Source: Pseudomonadota bacterium (GTDB lineage Bacteria > Pseudomonadota > Alphaproteobacteria > Sphingomonadales > Sphingomonadaceae). Taken from it: 64,000 bases of DNA. The DNA lies in assembly GCA_023418595.1 (NCBI GenBank), contig JAEZZI010000022.1, positions 47,659 through 111,658 of the forward strand, read 5' to 3'. Below are positions 1-7,430 of this stretch, piece after piece; the stretch's first letter is position 1; the number at the start of each line of letters is the position of its first letter. A program made the position numbers and the translations under genes. Under the pieces are notes generated by a model. It saw only the letters and a list, made by a program, of their open reading frames with translations, did no database searches and was not told the origin of the DNA.

Positions 1-1
1 C

Positions 2-871
2 AAGGGCCTGCGCGAAGGCGCCGCCGCAAACGAGATTTCGCGCGTCTACGGTATCCTCAACGGCACCTGCAATTTCATCCTGTCGAAGATGGAAGCAGAA
101 GGCCGCGACTTCGACGAGGTGCTCGGCGAAGCGCAGCGGCTTGGCTATGCAGAGGCCGATCCCGGCTTCGACATCGACGGCGTCGATGCCGCGCACAAAT
201 TGTCGATCCTGTCATCGATCTGCTTCGGCACCCAGCCCGCGTTCGACGATGTGCGGGTAACCGGCGTGCGCCACGTCATCGCCGCCGACATCGCCGAGGC
301 GGCGGCGCTCGGTTATCGCATCCGGCTGGTCGGCATGGCGGAAGCGGGCGATGCCGGGCTGTTCCAGCGCGTCCACCCGCATCTGGTGCCGATCGACCAT
401 CCGCTGGCGCATGTCTCGGGGTCATTGAACGCCGTCGTCGCGGAAGGGAATTTCGTCGGGCGGCTGTTCTTCCAGGGCGCGGGCGCAGGCGACGGGCCGA
501 CCGCAAGCGCAGTGGTCGCCGACCTGATCGACATTGCGCGTGGCGAATATGGTCCGGCCTATGCGATGCCGGTGGCGTCACTGTCGCGCCCCGCCCAGGC
601 CGAAACCGGCGACCGCCGCGGCCGCGCCTATCTGCGCTTCACCGTTCAGGACAAGGTTGGCGTTCTCGCCGAAATCGCGGCAGCAATGCGCGATGCGGGC
701 GTGTCGATCGAAAGCCTGATGCAGCGCGGTCGGATGGCCGATGGCAGCGTGCTGGTCGCGATCGTCACGCATGAAGGCCCGGAACGGTCGGTGGCACAGG
801 CGCTGGAGAAACTGCGCGGATCGCAGAGTTTGGTCGGCCAGCCGATGTGGATGCATTTGCTGGGACATTGA
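2..871 (+). CDS. hom: Homoserine dehydrogenase, C-terminal part (5' end outside window)
   Basis: The window opens inside this gene; the frame is open from base 2, so only the last 289 residues are visible. The enzyme reduces aspartate semialdehyde to homoserine in the threonine/methionine/isoleucine pathway. Seen directly: the block GILNGTCNFILSKM, the family substrate-binding signature, followed by ADPGFDIDGVDAAHK with the conserved acidic and lysine residues of the catalytic site. A C-terminal ACT domain begins around RAYLRFTVQDKVGVLAEIAA, the usual regulatory domain for amino-acid feedback. Length and domain order fit the monofunctional two-domain bacterial enzyme. A palindromic repeat follows the stop codon. 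The nearby class II fructose-bisphosphatase gene matches the hom-glpX neighbourhood I know from sphingomonads. Confidence 0.95.
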   Translation, partial: KGLREGAAANEISRVYGILNGTCNFILSKMEAEGRDFDEVLGEAQRLGYAEADPGFDIDGVDAAHKLSILSSICFGTQPAFDDVRVTGVRHVIAADIAEAAALGYRIRLVGMAEAGDAGLFQRVHPHLVPIDHPLAHVSGSLNAVVAEGNFVGRLFFQGAGAGDGPTASAVVADLIDIARGEYGPAYAMPVASLSRPAQAETGDRRGRAYLRFTVQDKVGVLAEIAAAMRDAGVSIESLMQRGRMADGSVLVAIVTHEGPERSVAQALEKLRGSQSLVGQPMWMHLLGH

Positions 872-883
872 TTTCGTTAGCCT

Positions 884-965
884 CCGTGCTCCCGCGAAGG
901 CGGGAGTCCAGAGCCACAAATCGTATCGCCTGTAATCCTGGGCTACCGCCTTCACGGGAGCACGG
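884..965. repeat. Dispersed palindrome, 'GTGCTCCCGC' family
   Basis: About 20-base arms (884-903 and 946-965) are inverted copies with one mismatch and enclose about 40 bases. The sequence type recurs at 11405, 41029, 52532 and 61325. It lies between hom and the flavoprotein gene and could fold in either transcript. Confidence 0.8.
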
Positions 966-1019
966 CGGGGATTGGGTGCGGACTTGGCCTCTAACGCTTT
1001 CCATGACACTGCGCCCCGC

Positions 1020-2204
1020 GTGACCAATTCCCCCGACACTTTCGACGCAATCATCCTCGGCGCAGGCGGCGCAGGGCTTTTCTGCGCGCTGACCGCCGGA
1101 CAGCGCGGTCGGCGCGTGCTGGTGATCGACCATGCGTCCGAGCCAGGGAAGAAAATCCTGATTTCGGGGGGCGGGCGATGCAATTTCACCAATCTGCACG
1201 TCGCGCCCGACCGTTATCTTTCGGCGAACCCGCATTTCGCCAAATCGGCGCTCAGCCGCTACACCCAGCACGACTTTATCGCGATGGTCGATCGCCACGG
1301 CATCGCCTGGCACGAAAAGACGCTCGGGCAACTCTTCTGCGACAGATCGGCGAGACAGATCGTCGCGATGCTGCTCGACGAATGCGCGGCGGGCGAGGTG
1401 ACGTTGCGGCTGGGCGCGTCGATCGGCGAGGTCGGCCATGCCGATGGCATGTTCAGCGTCGCGCACGGCAACCGCATCGCCCGCGCTCCATCGCTGGTGA
1501 TCGCGACCGGCGGCCCGTCGATCCCCAAATTGGGCGCAACCGGCTTCGCCTATGATCTCGCGCGGCGATTCGGGATGAAGGTCGTCGAACCGCGTCCCGC
1601 GCTGGTGCCGCTGACGCTGCCGTCCGACGAAGCGCTGTTCCGGTCGCTGTCGGGCGTCGCCACGCCGGTCGTCGCGCGCGCGGGCAAGGCGTGCTTCTCC
1701 GAAGCTGCGCTGTTCACCCATCGCGGATTGTCCGGCCCCGCGATCCTTCAGGTTTCGAGCTATTGGCGTCATGGCGAGGCCATCGGCATCGACCTGATCC
1801 CCGGCGCGCCTGCCGACTGGCTGGTCGCGGCCAAGACGGCGCGGCCCAAGGCGGGGCTGCGGTCGGTGCTCAGCGAGCATCTGCCCGACCGGCTGGCGGA
1901 GGCGCTGGCCGAGCAACTGGCGCTGACCGGCGGCCTTGCCGATCAGCGCGATGCGACTTTGCGCGCGGCGGAAGCGCGGCTGCGCGACTGGCAATTCCGC
2001 CCCGACGGCACCGAGGGTTTCGCCAAGGCGGAGGTCACGGTGGGCGGCATCGCCACCGCCGGGCTGTCATCTCAGACGATGGCGGCGCGCAGCGTGCCCG
2101 GCCTTTATGCGATCGGCGAGGCGGTGGACGTCACCGGCTGGCTGGGTGGCTATAATTTCCAATGGGCCTGGTCGAGCGGCTGGGCTGCGGGACAGGCGCT
2201 GTAA
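1020..2204 (+). CDS. NAD(P)/FAD-dependent oxidoreductase, BaiN/HI0933 (TIGR00275) family
   Basis: Flavoprotein of about 394 residues. The N-terminal dinucleotide-binding motif ILGAGGAGLFCA is followed by GKKILISGGGRCNFTN, the hallmark of the HI0933/BaiN family, and the C-terminal YAIGEAVDVTGWLGGYNF closes the FAD site. Family members are often annotated as aminoacetone oxidase-like or 3-dehydro-bile-acid reductase-like, but the substrate in most bacteria is unknown, so I give no specific reaction. I place the start at the GTG at 1020 because it leaves the usual short lead before the Rossmann fold. An in-frame TTG at 972 would add 16 residues and cannot be excluded. No clear ribosome binding site distinguishes them. 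The gene is followed by a strong palindrome. Confidence 0.9.
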   Translation: MTNSPDTFDAIILGAGGAGLFCALTAGQRGRRVLVIDHASEPGKKILISGGGRCNFTNLHVAPDRYLSANPHFAKSALSRYTQHDFIAMVDRHGIAWHEKTLGQLFCDRSARQIVAMLLDECAAGEVTLRLGASIGEVGHADGMFSVAHGNRIARAPSLVIATGGPSIPKLGATGFAYDLARRFGMKVVEPRPALVPLTLPSDEALFRSLSGVATPVVARAGKACFSEAALFTHRGLSGPAILQVSSYWRHGEAIGIDLIPGAPADWLVAAKTARPKAGLRSVLSEHLPDRLAEALAEQLALTGGLADQRDATLRAAEARLRDWQFRPDGTEGFAKAEVTVGGIATAGLSSQTMAARSVPGLYAIGEAVDVTGWLGGYNFQWAWSSGWAAGQAL

Positions 2205-2208
2205 TCAT

Positions 2209-2277
2209 CGTCATTGCGAGCGTAGCGACGCAATCCAGAGTGGGGCGCTGGATTGCGTCGCTACGCTCGCAATGACG
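2209..2277. repeat. Dispersed palindrome, 'GTCATTGCGAGCG' family; possible terminator
   Basis: Perfect 30-base inverted repeat (2209-2238 with 2248-2277) around a 9-base loop, starting 5 bases after the flavoprotein stop and ending before the convergent small gene. A diverged relative lies at 56210-56288. No T-run follows, so any terminator role is inferred from position. Confidence 0.85.
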
Positions 2278-2285
2278 GATGAAAT

Positions 2286-2645
2286 TTAGAAATCCAGAGG
2301 CTCGCGGTGACGCTCGATCAGGCGTGTGCCGCTGGCGCTGCTGGTCATCGTCACCCCGGCGAAGCCGCAGCCATAGGGCATGTTGCCGATCTTGGTCTCG
2401 CAGACATTGGGCTGACGCAACAGCGCCTGCCGCGCCGCAAACGCGCCCAGATTGTCCCGCTCGCCGGTATTGGGGACTCGCAACGGTGCGCGATGGGCAT
2501 CGGTTTCGCGACGAGCGCACACGACGATTTCGTCAGCATCGCGGTCGCAGGCAACCCGTACCCGTGTCTGTTCGCGATAGGTCGTCATTTCGCGATTCAG
2601 ATCGACTTCCTGCGGCGCCGACAGCAACAACATCATGGCAAGCAT
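2286..2645 (-). CDS. Small secreted protein with a VVCAR motif (hypothetical)
   Basis: A 119-residue protein with a short hydrophobic N-terminus (MLAMMLLLSA) that looks like a minimal signal peptide. I do not recognise a named family. A central segment has a cysteine, an acidic stretch and then DEIVVCARRE, with two further cysteines downstream, suggesting disulfides in the periplasm. The same pattern of cysteine, acidic run, [IV]VVCAR and a later proline occurs in the protein at 46150-46458, so the two look like members of one small sphingomonad family. A good ribosome binding site (GGGAGG) precedes the ATG. The gene converges on the flavoprotein gene, with the palindrome at 2209-2277 between them. 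Function unknown. Confidence 0.7.
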   Translation of the reverse strand: MLAMMLLLSAPQEVDLNREMTTYREQTRVRVACDRDADEIVVCARRETDAHRAPLRVPNTGERDNLGAFAARQALLRQPNVCETKIGNMPYGCGFAGVTMTSSASGTRLIERHREPLDF

Positions 2646-2776
2646 GTTCGCCTCCCGATTGACCCGCCCTCAGGCTAGCGTCGAACGGTGCGTGCACAAG
2701 CCCGTTCTGCTCGACAAGCCTCTCCCACTCTCCTATCGCCCCGATAAACAAAGGTTTGAGAGGGATTTTCGACGCT

Positions 2777-3748
2777 ATGGATCAAACGCCCAGCCAGACG
2801 CTCGACCGCGTTCTCGTCCTCGAAATGGTGCGTGTGACCGAAGCCGCCGCCATCGCCGCGTCGAAGCTGGTCGGACGCGGCGACGAGAAGGCCGCCGACG
2901 CCGCCGCGGTCGAGGCGATGCGCGAGGCGCTCAATTCGCTCTACATGGACGGCACCGTCGTCATCGGCGAGGGCGAGCGCGACGAAGCGCCGATGCTTTA
3001 TATCGGCGAAAAGGTCGGCTCTGCCCCCGGCAAGGGACCGAAGATCGATATCGCGCTCGATCCGCTGGAGGGCACCACCATCTGCGCCAAGGCCGGGCCG
3101 AACAGCCTGGCGGTGCTGGCGATCGCCGAGGAAGGCAATCTGCTCAATGCGCCCGACGTCTATATGGACAAGATCGCGGTCGGCCCCGGCTATCCGGCGG
3201 GCGTCATCGACCTGGACCGATCCCCGGCCGACAATATCCGGGCCATCGCCGCCGCCAAGGGTGTGGAACCGGGCGACATCATCGCCTGCGTGCTCGATCG
3301 CCCGCGCCACGAAGCACTGATCGCGGAGCTGCGCGCGCTCGGATGCGGCGTCGTGCTGATCGGCGACGGCGACGTAGCGGGGGTGATCGCGACCACCGAC
3401 CCCGACACCACCATCGACGTCTATATGGGATCGGGCGGCGCACCCGAAGGCGTGCTGGCCTGCGCGGCGCTGCGCTGCGTCGGCGGCCAGTTCAAGGGCC
3501 GGTTGCTATTCCGCAACGAAGACGAACGCGCCCGCGCCCGCAAATGGGGCATTGCCGACCTCGACAAGCAGTACGACCTGACCGAGCTGGCCAAGGGCGA
3601 CTGCATCTTTGCCGCAACCGGCGTCACCGACGGATCGCTGCTCGAGGGCGTCAAGCGCCACCGCACCAAGATGACCACCGAAAGCGTGGTGATGCGCGCG
3701 TCGTCGGGCACGGTGCGCTGGGTGAAGGGCGAACACCAGCTCGATTGA
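2777..3748 (+). CDS. glpX: Class II fructose-1,6-bisphosphatase
   Basis: Cytosolic gluconeogenic enzyme hydrolysing fructose-1,6-bisphosphate to fructose-6-phosphate. The 323-residue protein fits the GlpX family throughout: GEGERDEAPMLYIGEKVG carries metal-binding acidic residues, DPLEGTT is the phosphatase metal/substrate motif, and YMGSGGAPEGVLAC is the conserved sugar-phosphate loop. The C-terminus TESVVMRASSGTVRWV is also typical. The ATG at 2777 is preceded by GAGAGGG about 12 bases upstream; a TTG at 2756 would add seven residues and is less likely. It lies three genes downstream of hom. A palindrome follows the stop codon before the CPBP protease gene. Confidence 0.96.
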   Translation: MDQTPSQTLDRVLVLEMVRVTEAAAIAASKLVGRGDEKAADAAAVEAMREALNSLYMDGTVVIGEGERDEAPMLYIGEKVGSAPGKGPKIDIALDPLEGTTICAKAGPNSLAVLAIAEEGNLLNAPDVYMDKIAVGPGYPAGVIDLDRSPADNIRAIAAAKGVEPGDIIACVLDRPRHEALIAELRALGCGVVLIGDGDVAGVIATTDPDTTIDVYMGSGGAPEGVLACAALRCVGGQFKGRLLFRNEDERARARKWGIADLDKQYDLTELAKGDCIFAATGVTDGSLLEGVKRHRTKMTTESVVMRASSGTVRWVKGEHQLD

Positions 3749-3781
3749 TCGGGTTGGTGATCCTTCGCGATTTCACCGAAC

Positions 3782-3863
3782 CTCCGTTCGTTTCGAGCGA
3801 AGTCGAGAAACGCACTCCTCGCGCTTGCCATAGGTTTCTCGACTTCGTTCGAAACGAACGGAG
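3782..3863. repeat. Dispersed palindrome, 'TTCGAGCGAAGTCGA' family
   Basis: Arms of about 30 bases (3782-3811 and 3834-3863) are nearly perfect inverted copies separated by 22 bases. The same family occurs at 5373-5469, 14843-14919 and at the right window edge. It fills the gap between glpX and the CPBP gene. Confidence 0.85.
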
Positions 3864-3881
3864 AGCGGGGCGCGGGCAGCA

Positions 3882-4607
3882 ATGATCGCCGACGTCCTCC
3901 TGCTGCTCGCGGCGCTGGCGCTTTACGCCGTGCGGCTGCGGTTTCGCCCGTCCGGTATCACTCAGATCGAGCGTTACCAGTCAGCGATTTGGCGATCGGG
4001 ACTGGCGTTCGGGGTCGGCGGCATTGCGCTGCTGGCGCTCGGCGGCGAATGGGGCGCACTCGCTGCGCTGCCGGACGCGTTTACCGTTGCGGCATCCGAA
4101 CTGGATCGCTGGTTCGGGCCAGCCGAAGGCAGCGGCATCGCGCTTGCCGTCATGCTGGGTTTTGTCGGCGGGGTCGTGGTCGGCGGGCTGGTGGCGTGGC
4201 GCCGCTTGCGGCGCGGAAAGCGCGACTGGTCGATCGGCGAGATTGCCCATCTGCAACCGCGCGATCCGGGCGCGTTCGGCTGGGCGGCGCTGCTGTCGAT
4301 CGTCGCCGCCGCGACCGAGGAGCTGTTCTTCCGCCTGGTCCTGCCGCTGCTGATCGCCAACGTGGCAGGGAATGCCTGGATCGGGATCGGCGCGGCATTG
4401 CTGCTGTTCGCCGTTGCGCATCGCTATCAGCGCTGGGCGGGCGTGGTCGGCACCGCGATCGGCGGCGCGTTCCTGACGTTACTCTACCTGCGCACGGGCA
4501 CGCTGTGGTTGCCGATCGCGGCACATGCGGCGATCAACCTCAACGGCCTCGTCATCCGCCCCTGGCTGGCGCGGCGGATCAGTTCTTCAGCCGGTAGCCG
4601 GTCCTGA
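3882..4607 (+). CDS. CPBP family intramembrane glutamic endopeptidase
   Basis: Integral membrane protein of 241 residues with about six or seven hydrophobic segments. The three family signatures are visible: the glutamate pair in TEELFFR near residue 146, a histidine in AVAHRYQRW, and the histidine-asparagine site HAAINLNG near the C-terminus. These are the predicted catalytic residues of the CPBP/Abi/Rce1 superfamily. Bacterial members act in membrane protein cleavage, bacteriocin self-immunity or unknown processes; nothing nearby identifies a substrate. The 3' end overlaps the convergent ABC permease gene by 29 bases, so the two messages are partly complementary. Confidence 0.85.
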   Translation: MIADVLLLLAALALYAVRLRFRPSGITQIERYQSAIWRSGLAFGVGGIALLALGGEWGALAALPDAFTVAASELDRWFGPAEGSGIALAVMLGFVGGVVVGGLVAWRRLRRGKRDWSIGEIAHLQPRDPGAFGWAALLSIVAAATEELFFRLVLPLLIANVAGNAWIGIGAALLLFAVAHRYQRWAGVVGTAIGGAFLTLLYLRTGTLWLPIAAHAAINLNGLVIRPWLARRISSSAGSRS

Positions 4608-5355
4608 ATATCCACCAGATCACGCCCAGGCAGGCGAACAGGAACAACGCCGTCACGCCCAGGCTGATCGCGGGCGAGACATCGCCCTGGCCGAAGAACG
4701 ACCAGCGAAAGCCGCTGACCAGATAGACGACCGGATTGAACAGGCTGATCGTCCGCCACGGCTCGGGCAGCATGTCGATCGAATAGAAGGCGCCGCCCAG
4801 GAAGGTCAGCGGAGTCACCAGCAGCGCGGGCACGAAGTTCAGTTGCTCGAACCCCTTGGCCCAGATGCCGATGATGAAGCCGAACATCGAAAATGTGAGC
4901 GCGGTCAGCACGAGGAACGCGACCATCGCCAGCGGATGCAGGATCGTCAGATCGACGAAGAAGCTGGCGGTGACGAGGATGATGAGGCCCAGCACGATCG
5001 ATTTGGTGGCCGCCGCGCCGACATAACCAATCGTCATCTCGAACGCCGAAATCGGCGCGGACAGGAGTTCGTAAACCGTGCCGGTGAATTTGGGGAAATA
5101 GATGCCGATCGACGCATTGCCGATGCTTTGCGTCAAGAGCATCAACATGATGAGCCCGGGGACGATGAAACTGCCGTAATCGACGCCGCCGACCTGCTGC
5201 ATCCGGCTGCCGATGGCACCGCCGAAGACGATGAAATAGAGGCTGGTGGTGATGACCGGCGTCGCCACCGATTGCCACAGGGTGCGCAGCGCGCGCGCCA
5301 TTTCGAAGCGATAGATCGCCCACACCCCGCGCGGGTTGAAACCGGTGACGCTCAC
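4579..5355 (-). CDS. ABC-2 type transporter permease, YadH-like
   Basis: Membrane permease of 258 residues with six hydrophobic segments and the ABC-2 motif region LTPLTFLGGAFYSIDMLPE followed by NPVVYLVSGFRWSFFG. The latter resembles the nodulation-signature region of NodJ/YadH permeases. It begins with GTG at 5355. The gene lies downstream of the ATPase gene at 5483-6418 on the same strand, an ATPase-permease pair expected to form a two-component exporter in the inner membrane. A palindromic repeat sits between the two genes. The substrate cannot be read from sequence; YadGH homologues are themselves poorly characterised. Confidence 0.9.
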   Translation of the reverse strand: MSVTGFNPRGVWAIYRFEMARALRTLWQSVATPVITTSLYFIVFGGAIGSRMQQVGGVDYGSFIVPGLIMLMLLTQSIGNASIGIYFPKFTGTVYELLSAPISAFEMTIGYVGAAATKSIVLGLIILVTASFFVDLTILHPLAMVAFLVLTALTFSMFGFIIGIWAKGFEQLNFVPALLVTPLTFLGGAFYSIDMLPEPWRTISLFNPVVYLVSGFRWSFFGQGDVSPAISLGVTALFLFACLGVIWWIFRTGYRLKN

Positions 5356-5372
5356 GCCGCGCGCTCCCGGCC

Positions 5373-5469
5373 CCGTTCGTGTCGAGCGAAGTCGAAACGC
5401 ATTTTCGAGCGGAGCGAGAAGCCTCGGCTACGCTCGGCAAAGCCCCTCGACTTCGCTCGGGACGAACGG
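5373..5469. repeat. Dispersed palindrome, 'TTCGAGCGAAGTCGA' family, inside the ABC gene pair
   Basis: The outer arms CCGTTCGTGTCGAGCGAAGT and the inverted copy ending at 5469 enclose a further shorter inverted stretch around 5405-5440. It sits between the ABC ATPase and permease genes and could affect their relative expression (inference). Confidence 0.75.
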
Positions 5470-5482
5470 TGAGTTGTGCTCG

Positions 5483-6418
5483 TCACGCCGCGCGCTCCTT
5501 GTGTTCGACCAGATCGACGAAAATATCCTCGAGCGAGGATTTGGTCGTCTCGAGATCGTTGAAGCCGATGCCGAGATCGGCGAGCTTCCTGAGCAGCGAC
5601 GGGATGCCGGTGCGCTCCGCCTTGGCATCGAACGTGTAGCTCAGCCGGTGGCCCTCGTCGGCGAGTTCGAGGTCCCAGTCGCTAAGCTCCGCCGGGATCA
5701 CCGCCATCGGTTCGGCCAGCGTCAGGTCCATGCGCCGCTTGCCGAGCTTCGCCATCAGCGCACGCTTCTCCTCGACCAGCAGCAATTCGCCGCGATCGAT
5801 CACGCCGACGCGGTCGGCCATTTCCTCGGCTTCCTCGATATAATGGGTGGTCAGGATGATGGTGACGCCGCGCGTCCGCAAGCGTTTGACCAGATTCCAC
5901 ATGTCGCGGCGCAGATTGACGTCGACACCCGCCGTCGGTTCGTCGAGGAACAGGATGTCGGGTTCGTGCGCCAGCGCCTTGGCGATCAGCACGCGACGCT
6001 TCATCCCGCCCGACAGCTCCATGATCTTGGTATCGCGCTTGTCCCACAGGCTCAGGTCGCGGAGCAGTTGTTCGATAAACGCCTCGTTCGGCGCCTTGCC
6101 GAACAGCCCGCGGCTGAAGCGCACCGTCGCGCGCACGGTTTCGAACGCGTCGGTCGACAATTCCTGCGGCACCAGACCGATCATCGAACGCGCCGCCTTG
6201 TAATCGCGGATCGCGTCATGGCCATCGACCCGGATTGTCCCCGACGACGGGGAGACGATGCCGCAGACGATCGAGATCAGCGTGGTCTTGCCTGCGCCGT
6301 TCGGGCCGAGCAGCGCGAAAATCTCGCCTTTGCGGATATCGAGATCGACCGCGCCCAGCGCGCGATGCCCCGATTTGTAGGTCTTGCCCACGCCGCGGAG
6401 CGACAGGATGGCCGACAT
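5483..6418 (-). CDS. ABC transporter ATP-binding protein, YadG-like
   Basis: Cytosolic ATPase subunit of 311 residues. Motifs in order: Walker A GPNGAGKTT near residue 38, the Q-loop region GLVPQELS, the signature LSGGMKRRVLIAKAL, Walker B ILFLDEPTAGVD and the switch histidine in ILTTHYIEEAEEMADRV. The roughly 90-residue C-terminal extension is typical of the CcmA/NodI/YadG export group. It is upstream of its permease at 4579-5355 on the same strand. The start is the ATG at 6418. A long perfect palindrome lies just upstream (6523-6635), between this gene and the DsbA-like gene. Confidence 0.93.
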   Translation of the reverse strand: MSAILSLRGVGKTYKSGHRALGAVDLDIRKGEIFALLGPNGAGKTTLISIVCGIVSPSSGTIRVDGHDAIRDYKAARSMIGLVPQELSTDAFETVRATVRFSRGLFGKAPNEAFIEQLLRDLSLWDKRDTKIMELSGGMKRRVLIAKALAHEPDILFLDEPTAGVDVNLRRDMWNLVKRLRTRGVTIILTTHYIEEAEEMADRVGVIDRGELLLVEEKRALMAKLGKRRMDLTLAEPMAVIPAELSDWDLELADEGHRLSYTFDAKAERTGIPSLLRKLADLGIGFNDLETTKSSLEDIFVDLVEHKERAA

Positions 6419-6522
6419 GTTCGCGATTCCCCTTCGCCGTTGCAGGCGGAGTTAGGGTGGCGAGCGGGTCGGGACAAGGCGGGGTCAACGCTTTGTGATA
6501 ATCGGCAAACCCACACCCCACA

Positions 6523-6635
6523 CCGTCACCCCGGCCGAAGTGCCGGGGTCCACCGGGCGGCAGGAGCCAACGCGTTGATCACCAGGTACAGCCCAAGCGG
6601 CATGGTGGACCCCGGCACTTCGGCCGGGGTGACGG
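6523..6635. repeat. Dispersed palindrome, 'GTCACCCCGG...GGTCCACC' family
   Basis: Perfect 32-base inverted arms (6523-6554 and 6604-6635) flank a 49-base spacer. Relatives occur at 40902-40970 and 49088-49195. The region 6419-6671 between genes holds this element and nothing else I can identify. Confidence 0.85.
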
Positions 6636-6671
6636 GTGGAAAGCGGTCCTTTCGTGGCTGAGAGTTTACTC

Positions 6672-7412
6672 TCATTTAGCCGCCCGCGCCGCGCGCACCG
6701 CTTGCTCGAGCGCCTCGAACGGCAGCGCGCCCGACAGCATCCGGTCGCCGACCACCCAGCTGGGCGTGCCCGACATGCCGAGCTGTCCCGCGACGCCCAG
6801 ATTGCGATTGATTTCCTCCGAAACGCGGCTCGATCCCGCGACTTCGCTGCCACGCGTGCGGTCCAGACCGGCGCGATCGATCGCCGCGTCGATCGTCGCC
6901 TCCGAAAGCTGACCCGCCGCATAGAGCGCGTCGTGATATTCCATGAACTTGCCCTGTTCGGCCGCCGCCAGGCTCCACTGCGCGGCGATGCGGCTCCGCT
7001 CGGAGAGCACCGGCAATTCGCGATAGACGACGCGTAAGTTCGGATCGCTCGCCACCAGCCGCTCAATCACCGGCAGGCTGGTGCGGCAATAGCCGCAGGC
7101 ATAGTCCATGTACGCGACCAGCGTCACGTCGCCTTGCGGGTTGCCTTCCCATGCATTGCCGAACGGTTCGACGATCGCGGCGCGGTTGCTTTCCACCGCC
7201 TTGCCGACTTCGCGATTGCGCAGATTGTCCATCGCCTGGGGCAGCAATTCGGGGTTTTCGAGGATCGTGTCCTTGACCAGTTGCTCGACGCGGGCATCGT
7301 CACCGCCCCCGACCATCGGCGCGACCAGCGCGTAGAGCGCGGCGCCGATCGCGGCGCTCGCCACCAGCAGCGCGGCAAGCAGCACCGGGCTGCGCATCAC
7401 TCGTTCGGACAT
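6672..7412 (-). CDS. DsbA family thiol-disulfide protein
   Basis: A 246-residue protein with an N-terminal membrane anchor or uncleaved signal (PVLLAALLVASAAIGAAL). A short charged helical N-domain precedes a thioredoxin-like DsbA fold. The redox motif CGYC is in MDYACGYCRTSLP and the cis-proline region is SGTPSWVVGDRMLSGALP. This matches the DsbA/Com1/ScsC group of periplasmic thiol oxidoreductases or isomerases. I chose the ATG at 7412 because GGGGGAG lies at correct spacing; a TTG three codons upstream is possible. It lies 18 bases downstream of the M48 protease gene on the same strand, so a shared envelope protein quality-control role is plausible (inference). Confidence 0.9.
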   Translation of the reverse strand: MSERVMRSPVLLAALLVASAAIGAALYALVAPMVGGGDDARVEQLVKDTILENPELLPQAMDNLRNREVGKAVESNRAAIVEPFGNAWEGNPQGDVTLVAYMDYACGYCRTSLPVIERLVASDPNLRVVYRELPVLSERSRIAAQWSLAAAEQGKFMEYHDALYAAGQLSEATIDAAIDRAGLDRTRGSEVAGSSRVSEEINRNLGVAGQLGMSGTPSWVVGDRMLSGALPFEALEQAVRAARAAK

Positions 7413-7430
7413 GTCACGCAACTCCCCCGT

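Noticed and set aside
2131..2520. Plus- and minus-strand frames running through the palindrome at 2209-2277
   Set aside because: They are generated by translation of the repeat (CERSDAIQ-type sequence) and lack any ribosome site or family match.
6523..6635. Long paired repeats considered as a CRISPR array or insertion-sequence ends
   Set aside because: Only two inverted arms with about 49 bases between them, with no transposase, target duplication or direct spaced repeats.
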